Assembly: GCA_002709525.1 (NCBI GenBank)
Contig: PARE01000045.1
Span: 15,865 to 52,219, forward strand
DNA: 36,355 nt
Origin: Magnetovibrio sp.
GTDB taxonomy: Bacteria > Pseudomonadota > Alphaproteobacteria > Rhodospirillales > Casp-alpha2
Direction of reading: 5' to 3'
The notes beneath the pieces are model-generated. The model searched no databases, had not been told where the DNA came from, and was given only the letters and a program-made list of their open reading frames with translations. Position numbers and translations under genes: made by a program. Of the stretch, positions 1 to 7,289 are shown piece by piece (the first letter of the stretch is position 1; each line of letters opens with the position of its first letter).

Positions 1-35
1 AGATTTAAACGTAACCTAGAACCAAGAGATTTCTC

Positions 36-821
36 ATGCTTGCTGTGATTTCCCCCGCGAAAAAACTCGACTTCGAAACGGCACCCAAATTCAAGGACCA
101 CACTCTCCCTCAATTCATAAAGGATACCGAAATTCTCGTAAAGACGGCGAGGAAAATGAGCCGCGCAAAGCTTAAGCAGACGATGAAACTGAGCGACACG
201 CTCGCGGAGCTAAATTATCAGCGTTACCAAAATTTCTCCACGCCCTTCCACCTTGGAAATGCCAAGCAGGCAGCCTGGGTGTTCAATGGCGACACCTACG
301 TCGGCCTAAAGGCGGACACACTTAACAAGCGTGAAATGGCCTTCGCCCAGAAGCATCTGCGAATTCTCTCTGGTCTTTATGGAATATTGCGGCCGTTAGA
401 CCTGATCCAACCCTATCGGCTGGAGATGGGCGCAAGGTTCAATCCGCCACATCGCGCCAATCTTTATGACTTCTGGGACAGTCGAATCACCGACAATCTT
501 AACGCCTTGCTCGACGACCAAAATGATAAAACATTAGTCAATTTAGCGTCTTCGGAATACTTCAAATCTGTGCGCACGAAGGAACTAGTTGGACCCGTAT
601 TGACCCCTGTTTTTCGCGAGATCAAGGACGGCCAGTCAAGAACTATAGGCATGTTTGCTAAACAAGCTCGCGGCACCATGGCGCGTTTTATAATCACCAA
701 TCGTGTCGACAAAACGGAAGGCCTAAAAGACTTCAATCTGAGTGGTTATCAGTTTCGCTCCGATCTTTCTGACGATAACAAATGGGTCTACACTCGACCG
801 CAGCCTGCCCCGGGCAAATGA
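36..821 (+). CDS. yaaA: Peroxide stress protein YaaA (DUF328 family)
   Basis: A 261-residue protein with the whole YaaA/DUF328 signature: it opens with MLAVISPAKKLDF, has a central LSGLYGILRPLDLIQPYRLEM block (about residues 110-131) and a late FIITNR segment. In E. coli YaaA limits intracellular free iron and oxidative DNA damage during peroxide stress; it is cytosolic and binds DNA. Length matches the usual 250-260. A modest AAGAGA ribosome site lies about 10 bases before the ATG. The stop overlaps the start of the next gene (ATGA at 818-821), so the two are probably translationally coupled. That coupling to an amidohydrolase has no obvious functional logic. Family assignment is firm; the physiological role is inferred from E. 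coli. Confidence 0.95.
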   Translation: MLAVISPAKKLDFETAPKFKDHTLPQFIKDTEILVKTARKMSRAKLKQTMKLSDTLAELNYQRYQNFSTPFHLGNAKQAAWVFNGDTYVGLKADTLNKREMAFAQKHLRILSGLYGILRPLDLIQPYRLEMGARFNPPHRANLYDFWDSRITDNLNALLDDQNDKTLVNLASSEYFKSVRTKELVGPVLTPVFREIKDGQSRTIGMFAKQARGTMARFIITNRVDKTEGLKDFNLSGYQFRSDLSDDNKWVYTRPQPAPGK

Positions 822-2056
822 CAAATATCCCTATCAACACTGACCGTTTGTGGGCCAGTCTAATGGACATGGCAAAGATCGGCGCCACGGAGAAAGGTGG
901 CAATTGTCGGTTGACGTTAACTGACTTGGACAAGGAAGGTCGGGACCTTTTCGTGCAATGGTGTAAGGATGCCGGCTGCAACGTGACAATCGACGCTGTC
1001 GGGAACATCTTTGCGCGACGGCCTGGCCAGGATCCATTAAAGGCGCCGGTCATGATGGGCAGTCACCTCGATACACAGCCCACGGGTGGCAGGTTCGATG
1101 GCGTTTTGGGGGTCCTCGCTGGTTTGGAGGCAATACGTACGCTTAATGATCACGCCGTAAAGACTGAAGCCCCGATCGAGGTCGTGTGCTGGACCAATGA
1201 AGAGGGTAGTCGCTACGCTCCAGCCATGATGGGTTCGGGTGTGTTCACCGGGGTCTTTGAGCTGGACGAAATCCGGGCAAAAACTGACTTGGACGGTCTT
1301 GCCTTTGGCGACGAACTTGAACGCATCGGTTATGCCGGGCAGCAAAAGCCAGGCGCACATGAAGTCGGCTCCTATTTTGAGCTGCATATAGAACAGGGGC
1401 CAATCCTGGAAGCTGAGGAACGGACCATTGGCGTCGTTACAGCTGCTCAGGGCCAACGCTGGTACGAAATTACGGTGATCGGCCAGGAGAGCCATGCCGG
1501 ACCAACCCCCATGCCAATTCGGCGCGACGCCCTGGTTACAGCATCTAAGATTGTCCAGGAAATCAATAGGATCGGCCACCATTATCCGCCCCACGCCTGC
1601 GCTACCGTCGGCCAGATGTTAGTCAACCCGAATTCGCGAAATGTAATTCCGGGAAGCGTTTTTCTCACTGTTGATTTTCGCCACCCAGCGGATGAGACGC
1701 TCAGCATGATGGATCAAGCTTTGAAGGCCTTTTGCACCAGGTTGGCGGACCAGAGTAAGACGCAGATCGATGTTGTCGACTTTTGGTATTTTCCGCCGAC
1801 GCACTTCGAAGACAGATGCATTGAAGCCGTCCGCGAGGGCGCAAGAGTGGCTGGTTTTGAACATATGGATATCGTCTCGGGAGCCGGGCATGATGCAGTT
1901 TATATTGCGGGAGTTGCCCCGACTGGGATGATCTTCGTTCCCTGCGAGAACGGCATCTCCCATAACGAAATCGAAAACGCTTCACCCGAGGACTGCGCAG
2001 CAGGCTGCCAGGTGCTTTTGCACGCCACCCTAGCTCATGCCGTAGCTCTGGACTGA
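818..2056 (+). CDS. Zn-dependent hydantoinase/carbamoylase-family amidohydrolase (AllC/HyuC type)
   Basis: Encodes 412 residues from the ATG at 818, which overlaps the yaaA stop; an upstream in-frame start at 782 would lie inside yaaA and adds only non-family sequence. This is the M20-like fold of allantoate amidohydrolase, N-carbamoyl-L-amino-acid hydrolase and beta-ureidopropionase. Visible metal and catalytic sites are GSHLDT (His83), GGRFDG (Asp94), the TNEEGSR pair Glu128/Glu129, FELHIEQGP (His190) and NGISHNE (His382). Such enzymes hydrolyse an N-carbamoyl or ureido group, releasing ammonia and CO2, in purine, pyrimidine or hydantoin breakdown. Sequence alone does not choose between allantoate, N-carbamoyl amino acids and ureidopropionate. 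The AzlCD pair immediately downstream suggests that a free amino acid is produced or handled, but this is inference. Confidence 0.9.
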   Translation: MTNIPINTDRLWASLMDMAKIGATEKGGNCRLTLTDLDKEGRDLFVQWCKDAGCNVTIDAVGNIFARRPGQDPLKAPVMMGSHLDTQPTGGRFDGVLGVLAGLEAIRTLNDHAVKTEAPIEVVCWTNEEGSRYAPAMMGSGVFTGVFELDEIRAKTDLDGLAFGDELERIGYAGQQKPGAHEVGSYFELHIEQGPILEAEERTIGVVTAAQGQRWYEITVIGQESHAGPTPMPIRRDALVTASKIVQEINRIGHHYPPHACATVGQMLVNPNSRNVIPGSVFLTVDFRHPADETLSMMDQALKAFCTRLADQSKTQIDVVDFWYFPPTHFEDRCIEAVREGARVAGFEHMDIVSGAGHDAVYIAGVAPTGMIFVPCENGISHNEIENASPEDCAAGCQVLLHATLAHAVALD

Positions 2057-2063
2057 GCGATTT

Positions 2064-2783
2064 ATGAAAACACCTCACATGACCCACCCTTGTTGGGCGG
2101 GCTTAAAAGCCGCGTTAGGAATGCCTGCGATGGGGCTTTTTTGCGCCCTAGCTAGTTTTGGAGCGCTGACTGAAACCGTTGGCTTGGAACTATGGGTGAT
2201 GATCGCCTCAGTCTTGTTGATTTGGTCAATGCCGGCCCTGATGGCCTTCAATGAAATCATGGTCACTATGAGCGGCGTCTGGGCGATGGCCGTAGCCGTT
2301 GCCTTCGCAAATATTCGAAATGTGCCGATGGTCGTTACCGCTATCCCTATGGTGCGAACCCAACCCGGCATCCGCTGGGGAGCAGATCTAGCCCTTGCAC
2401 AGTTCATGTCGCCCACGACCTGGGTACATATTCTGATAACCAGTGAACAGGTGCCCTTGGAGCTGCGGCGGCGTTATTTCGTCGCCTTCAGTGTCACAGT
2501 CCTCACTGCGGCCCTATTGGGTGCCGTGGCCGGCTATTTTGGCGTCCGGTATCTGCCAAGCGCCGTCCAACCGGCGCTTCTTCTCCTCACACCTTTGTAT
2601 TTAGTTTTGATCATGTTATCTGTGCGCCGGCGGAGTAGCTACCTCGCCTTCGCTGCCGGCGCTGTAGCCGTACCGGCGTTGATGACATGGTCGGTGGAAT
2701 GGGGTTTGGTCATCGGCGGGCTAGGCGCCGGAACAATAGGATTCCTTTTGGCCGGTGAGCATAAGAAAAAAAGACGCAAATGA
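2064..2783 (+). CDS. azlC: AzlC-family branched-chain amino acid exporter, large subunit
   Basis: A 239-residue integral membrane protein with about six to seven hydrophobic segments. The AzlC layout is visible: an N-terminal GMPAMGLFCALASFGAL segment, a conserved middle with NIRNVPMVVTAIPM and then LALAQFMSPTTWV, and a basic C-terminal tail (KKKRRK). AzlC works with the small AzlD subunit to export branched-chain or related amino acids; AzlC/AzlD-type pairs are common next to amino-acid catabolic genes. It starts seven bases after the amidohydrolase and its stop overlaps the next gene in ATGA, so amidohydrolase-azlC-azlD looks like one transcript. Substrate is unknown. An internal ATG at 2079 would also leave the whole domain intact. 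Confidence 0.85.
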   Translation: MKTPHMTHPCWAGLKAALGMPAMGLFCALASFGALTETVGLELWVMIASVLLIWSMPALMAFNEIMVTMSGVWAMAVAVAFANIRNVPMVVTAIPMVRTQPGIRWGADLALAQFMSPTTWVHILITSEQVPLELRRRYFVAFSVTVLTAALLGAVAGYFGVRYLPSAVQPALLLLTPLYLVLIMLSVRRRSSYLAFAAGAVAVPALMTWSVEWGLVIGGLGAGTIGFLLAGEHKKKRRK

Positions 2784-3124
2784 TTGACGTCATCTCTCCC
2801 AATGATCCTCTATTTCTCTTGGGGGTGGCGTTTGCGGCCGCTTCTCTTACACGCCTGGTAGGTGTTGCCATCTCTGGTCAGGTCGAGGCTGATACGCAAA
2901 TCTTCCACTGGTTTGCCTGCGTTGGCCAAGCTATAGTCGGTGGACTTATGGTGCGGGCAGTCTTGTTCCCCTCCACCCTGCTTAACGACACGTTGATGCT
3001 GGATCGAATACTTGCCGTGAGCTTTGCTCTAGCAATGTTTTTCTTTTTTGGCCGCCGTCTTCTAACCAGTTCGCTCGCCGGCGTCGTGACGCTCGCTATC
3101 CTATGCGTCTGGCGTGATCTCTGA
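2780..3124 (+). CDS. azlD: AzlD-like small exporter subunit
   Basis: A 114-residue, strongly hydrophobic protein with about four membrane segments, the usual size and position of AzlD directly after AzlC. The start overlaps the azlC stop by four bases (ATGA), implying coupled synthesis of the two subunits. Sequence features are weak: AzlD members are poorly conserved, though the early ASLTRLVGVAISG stretch is typical of AzlD, which tends to have an R-x-x-P/V pattern after the first helix. The identification rests mainly on length, hydrophobicity and the coupling to azlC. Confidence 0.75.
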   Translation: MIDVISPNDPLFLLGVAFAAASLTRLVGVAISGQVEADTQIFHWFACVGQAIVGGLMVRAVLFPSTLLNDTLMLDRILAVSFALAMFFFFGRRLLTSSLAGVVTLAILCVWRDL

Positions 3125-3199
3125 CACCCCCATTCCAGTCCTTGCGACCCCGGAGCGCCCGGCCTATTTTGGCTCATCAATAAATTGGGAAGCATGGAT

Positions 3200-4972
3200 A
3201 TGGCTGATTACAGTGCGCCGTTGGACGACATATGTTTTGTTATCAATGACTTGGTCGGTTTGGATCAGGTTACTGCCCTTCCTGGATGTCAGGAGACAAC
3301 GCCAGATATCGTCAATGCGGTCCTTGAAGAGGCCGGCAAGTTAGGTTCAGAGATCCTGTCGCCGCTGAACCATTCTGGCGATATAGAAGGATGCGTGTTG
3401 GAAAACGGTGTTGTTCGGACGCCACAAGGTTTTAAGGAAGCTTATACCCAATTCATCGAAGGCGGTTGGAACGGTCTTCCCTGCGATACAAACTACGGTG
3501 GTCAGGGCCTTCCTTGGCTGCTGACGACCTCAGTTTCCGAAATTTATCACGCTGCGAATTTATCCTTCATGCTCAATCCGATGCTAACCCTAGGTGCAGT
3601 CGAGCTCTTAAGTCACCACGGGTCCAAAGAGTTGAAAGATACTTATCTTGCAAAGCTGATCTCCGGCGTCTGGACAGGGACCATGAACCTGACCGAACCC
3701 CAGGCCGGAACTGACCTCGCGATGATGCGGACTAAGGCGGTTCCCGAGGGCGATCGGTACCGGATTTCTGGCACTAAAATATATATTACCTTTGGCGAAC
3801 ATGACCTCTCTGAGAACATCGTCCATATGGTTCTTGCCCGTCTGCCCGACGCTCCGGAAGGCGTGCGCGGCATTTCCTTATTCGTCGTGCCCAAGTATTT
3901 GGTGAATGTGGATGGTAGTCTGGGCGACCGGAACGACCTTAGGTGCGTATCCATCGAGCATAAGCTCGGCATCAACGCCAGCCCCACGGCCGTTATGTCC
4001 TATGGGGACGATGGTGGCGCCATCGGCTATTTGGTCGGCGAGAAGAACATGGGGCTCGCGTATATGTTCACGATGATGAATAACGAACGCCTGAGTGTCG
4101 GCCTGCAAGGCGTCGGTGTAAGTGAACGGGCCTACCAACATGCCCTTGCCTACGCCCGTGAACGCGTCCAAAGCAGAAAGATCGATGGCAGTTCGCCGGA
4201 GCCAGTAGCGATAATTGAACATCCGGACGTGCGCCGTATGCTGTTAGATATGAAGGCCCAAACCGAGGCCGCGCGGGCATTAGCTTATTATGTAGCAGCA
4301 GAGTTAGACGTGGCTGAACGCCATGCGGACGCAGAACAGAGAGCAACCTCACAGGCGCGCGTCGACCTGCTTACGCCGGTAGTAAAAGCCTGGGGTAGCG
4401 ATACCAGCATCGATGTCGCAAGCACCGGCATCCAGGTCCATGGCGGTATGGGTTTTATAGAGGAGACTGGAGCTGCGCAATACTATCGTGATGCGCGGAT
4501 CACCTCAATTTATGAAGGTACCAACGGAATTCAGGCAAACGACTTGGTCGGTAGAAAGATTGGTCGAGAGAATGGCGAGAGCATTCGCGGCCTGATCGCC
4601 GATATGCGCAGGGATATAATGGCGCTTGAAATTAGTGATGATACCTCCTCCCATGTCCAAAATAGGGTTTTGGGTGCAATCGATGATTTGGAAAAGGCCA
4701 CTGATTGGATCGTAAGCACCTGGGGCCAAGACCCCGGTAGCGTGGCAGCCAGCGCCGTACCGTTTCTGAAATTATTCGGCGTTACGAGTGGCGGATGGTT
4801 GATGGCGAAAGCGCACGACTTGGCCATGAACATGGATGATAGGGCTTTCCGCGCTTCAAAGCTGTCTACGACACGATTTTTCATCGATCATCATGTTGTC
4901 GAAACCAGCACCCTGGCCAAGATTGTGATAACAGGTTCTCCGGCAGTTCAAAATGCCGTCTTTCATACTTGA
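3200..4972 (+). CDS. Acyl-CoA dehydrogenase, DmdC (3-methylmercaptopropionyl-CoA dehydrogenase) type
   Basis: About 590 residues, the long form of acyl-CoA dehydrogenase, with the extra C-terminal region seen in DmdC and related enzymes. The opening MADYSAPLDDICFVIND matches the DmdC-type N-terminus, which is why the ATG at 3200 is preferred over TTG 3185 or ATG 3194; a GGGAA ribosome site sits about nine bases upstream. FAD-site signatures are TGTMNLTEPQAGTDL and the YITFGEHDL region. QVHGGMGFIEETGAAQYYRDARI is split here across the ACAD C-terminal domain, and the catalytic glutamate is in SIYEGTNGIQ. DmdC oxidises methylmercaptopropionyl-CoA in DMSP demethylation, but many paralogues act on other acyl-CoAs. 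No dmdA, dmdB or dmdD lies nearby, so the substrate is open. It follows azlD by about 75 bases. Confidence 0.88.
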   Translation: MADYSAPLDDICFVINDLVGLDQVTALPGCQETTPDIVNAVLEEAGKLGSEILSPLNHSGDIEGCVLENGVVRTPQGFKEAYTQFIEGGWNGLPCDTNYGGQGLPWLLTTSVSEIYHAANLSFMLNPMLTLGAVELLSHHGSKELKDTYLAKLISGVWTGTMNLTEPQAGTDLAMMRTKAVPEGDRYRISGTKIYITFGEHDLSENIVHMVLARLPDAPEGVRGISLFVVPKYLVNVDGSLGDRNDLRCVSIEHKLGINASPTAVMSYGDDGGAIGYLVGEKNMGLAYMFTMMNNERLSVGLQGVGVSERAYQHALAYARERVQSRKIDGSSPEPVAIIEHPDVRRMLLDMKAQTEAARALAYYVAAELDVAERHADAEQRATSQARVDLLTPVVKAWGSDTSIDVASTGIQVHGGMGFIEETGAAQYYRDARITSIYEGTNGIQANDLVGRKIGRENGESIRGLIADMRRDIMALEISDDTSSHVQNRVLGAIDDLEKATDWIVSTWGQDPGSVAASAVPFLKLFGVTSGGWLMAKAHDLAMNMDDRAFRASKLSTTRFFIDHHVVETSTLAKIVITGSPAVQNAVFHT

Positions 4973-5058
4973 TTCGACGCAAGAATATTCCCTTAGCGCT
5001 TGATTCTTCTCACCTTTTCTATCATTTTGTGCGGTCAGTATTTTGGGTTCGGACTCGC

Positions 5059-6171
5059 ATGAACGGATTTTCACGCTACGTCTTTCAGCAGCTTTTCGTG
5101 GGCATGGTATTTGTCACCATCTGCTTCACATGCATCATCTGGCTATCGCAAAGCCTGAGGTTAGTTGAGCTGATCGTTAACCGGGGCGTATCCGCCGGCA
5201 CATTTGTTTACCTGACGCTCTTAATGCTACCGAATTTCCTGCCAGTCATCCTGCCGATCGCGTTATTCTGCGTTGTTGTCTTTGTCTATGCCAAGCTAAT
5301 CATGGATCGTGAACTGGTGGTCATGCGGGCCTCTGGCCTTGGGCAAATGGCTTTAGCTAAACCAGCCCTCGTCCTCGCAGTTTTGGTGGTTGGCGTAGGG
5401 TACTTTCTGAACTTGTATCTCATTCCGGAATCCTACCGAATGTTTCGGCAGATGCAATGGGACATCCGCTACAACTATTCGCATATCCTCCTCAAACAGG
5501 GAGCGTTTAATGAACTGCCAAACGGCAAAACTGTATATGTAAGGGAACGGACCACCGAGGGGGAACTCCATGGTATACTTTATCATGACAAGGGTGATCG
5601 GGATAACCAGTTCACGATCATGGCGGCACGCGGCGCGTTAGTTGAAACCAAAGAAGGTGCCCGTGTTGTGATGTTCGATGGGAACCGGCAAGTCGTTGAC
5701 CCACAGACGAACCGGCTATCAGTTCTCTATTTTGACCGACACGTCCTGGAAATCGACGGCAGGAAAGGCGGCAGCGCAGATCGACATATAGAAGCGCGAG
5801 AACGCCATTTGTCCGAACTATTCAACCCGGAAGAGGAAGACATTTCACTCGAAGACCGTGGAAAATTCATTGTCGAAGGACACAAACGTTTAGCCTCTCC
5901 GCTCCAAGCGCTGATTTTGACCTTCATAGCGCTAGCATGTTTGATTTCCGGTGGGTTCAGTCGAAGATCCCAAACGAAACGGATACTGGTCAGCATTGGA
6001 TTAATGGTTGGCCTGCTTATCAGTAATCTCGGAATTGAGAACATATCAGCAAAAAACCTGCGTCTGGTTCCACTCATCTATTCACATTCACTTCTCGCAT
6101 TGTTAGGCGGCGTTTACTTCGTTGTTCGGACACCCAAATATCGACCCATGCCTGAAGCAGTAAAGACATAG
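5059..6171 (+). CDS. lptF: LPS export ABC transporter permease LptF
   Basis: A 370-residue inner-membrane protein of the YjgP/YjgQ family. The N-terminal pair of transmembrane segments begins RYVFQQLFVGMVFVTICFT, followed by the third segment and the conserved DRELVVMRASG coupling region. A beta-jellyroll periplasmic domain lies at about residues 120-265, and three C-terminal segments follow from about residue 270. With LptG and the ATPase LptB it extracts LPS from the inner membrane and passes it to LptC/LptA. The ATG at 5059 is chosen because the upstream TTG extension (to 4969) adds 30 non-family residues and overlaps the dehydrogenase stop. LptG follows at once, and LptD and SurA are just beyond, so this is an envelope-assembly operon. 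No LptB, LptC or LptA gene is in the window. Confidence 0.95.
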   Translation: MNGFSRYVFQQLFVGMVFVTICFTCIIWLSQSLRLVELIVNRGVSAGTFVYLTLLMLPNFLPVILPIALFCVVVFVYAKLIMDRELVVMRASGLGQMALAKPALVLAVLVVGVGYFLNLYLIPESYRMFRQMQWDIRYNYSHILLKQGAFNELPNGKTVYVRERTTEGELHGILYHDKGDRDNQFTIMAARGALVETKEGARVVMFDGNRQVVDPQTNRLSVLYFDRHVLEIDGRKGGSADRHIEARERHLSELFNPEEEDISLEDRGKFIVEGHKRLASPLQALILTFIALACLISGGFSRRSQTKRILVSIGLMVGLLISNLGIENISAKNLRLVPLIYSHSLLALLGGVYFVVRTPKYRPMPEAVKT

Positions 6172-6179
6172 TGATCCGT

Positions 6180-7280
6180 ATGCGCTTATCATCCACCCTG
6201 TCTTTGTATGTTGGACGGCATTTCATAAGTGCCTTTCTGGTTCTGTTGTTGCTATTCATGTTATTGGTTTTGATGTTCGACACGGTGGAATTATTGCGCC
6301 GCTCCGCATCCAAACCACACATAGATTTTAGTATGGTTCTGGAAATGGCGCTGCTGAAACTTCCTTATATGTGCCAGGAGATCTTCCCGTTTGCGGTTCT
6401 TTTTGCAGGCATGGCGAGCTTTTGGCGATTGACGCGATCAAATGAACTGGTGGTCACGCGCGGCGCAGGGGTCTCGGCGTGGCAGTTTTTATTGCCGCCG
6501 GTGACTATTGCCGCGTTGCTAGGGATCTTTCAAATCACTACGATCAACCATATCGCGTCGAATACACTGTCGCGTTTCGAACAGTTGGAGGCCGTTCGCT
6601 TTCAGGGCTCCCGCCATTTGTTATCACTCTCTGGTTCCTCGATATGGTTACGCCAATCTAATACGAAAGGCCAATCCGTGATCCATGCGGAACGTGTCGT
6701 TCAGTATGAAGCGGATATCGAACTCCACAATCTAGTGGTTTTCATGTATGCAGGATCAGACTCATTTTTTATGCGGATAGATGCTAAGACAGCACGCCTC
6801 GAAGATGGCTTCTGGCGCATTGGCAATGCGTGGATTTACGAACCCGAAAACCCAGCGGTTTATGAGGATGTCTACTGGTTGGACACGGATCTTACTCTTG
6901 ATAAGATTCAAGATAGTTTTGCTCCGCCCGAGACCATGTCATTCTGGGATCTTCCTGGGTTCATCAATACTCTCGAAGCAGCTGGATTCTCAGCACTCCG
7001 TCACCGATTACATTGGCACAGTCTCCTCGCCGCTCCTTTGCTGATGATCGCGATGGTTCTGATCGGCGCCACCTTCACACTGCGCCACTCGCGGCGAGGC
7101 GCAACCTCATATGTGATCGGTGGTGCCGTTCTGACTGGATTTGCACTGTATTTTTTCTCGGACGTGGTCTTCGCCCTTGGTCTCTCAGATAGCATACCGG
7201 TGACATTGGCAGCTTGGTCACCATCGGGTGTTGCTCTTCTGCTGGGTCTAGCCACGCTTCTACATCTGGAAGACGGCTGA
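6180..7280 (+). CDS. lptG: LPS export ABC transporter permease LptG
   Basis: A 366-residue paralogue of LptF with the same plan: two N-terminal membrane segments starting SLYVGRHFISAFLVLLLLF, the cytoplasmic coupling segment RSNELVVTRGAGVSAWQ, a periplasmic jellyroll domain (about residues 125-270) and three C-terminal segments. It forms the LptF-LptG core of the LptB2FG exporter. The ATG at 6180 gives the usual short N-terminus. A GTG at 6171, which overlaps the lptF stop by one base, is an equally possible start and adds three residues. Either way translation is probably coupled to lptF. Confidence 0.93.
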   Translation: MRLSSTLSLYVGRHFISAFLVLLLLFMLLVLMFDTVELLRRSASKPHIDFSMVLEMALLKLPYMCQEIFPFAVLFAGMASFWRLTRSNELVVTRGAGVSAWQFLLPPVTIAALLGIFQITTINHIASNTLSRFEQLEAVRFQGSRHLLSLSGSSIWLRQSNTKGQSVIHAERVVQYEADIELHNLVVFMYAGSDSFFMRIDAKTARLEDGFWRIGNAWIYEPENPAVYEDVYWLDTDLTLDKIQDSFAPPETMSFWDLPGFINTLEAAGFSALRHRLHWHSLLAAPLLMIAMVLIGATFTLRHSRRGATSYVIGGAVLTGFALYFFSDVVFALGLSDSIPVTLAAWSPSGVALLLGLATLLHLEDG

Positions 7281-7289
7281 TAACTAAAA

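Noticed and set aside
1037-1594. 185-codon open frame on the minus strand
   Set aside because: Lies wholly inside the amidohydrolase gene, whose frame carries all the family motifs; it is an antisense shadow.
3114-3344. 76-codon + strand frame between azlD and the dehydrogenase
   Set aside because: Mostly overlaps the start of the acyl-CoA dehydrogenase in another frame, with no recognisable product or ribosome site.
4969-5058. Longer TTG-started form of LptF
   Set aside because: Adds 30 residues unlike the family and overlaps the upstream stop; ATG 5059 gives the usual N-terminus.
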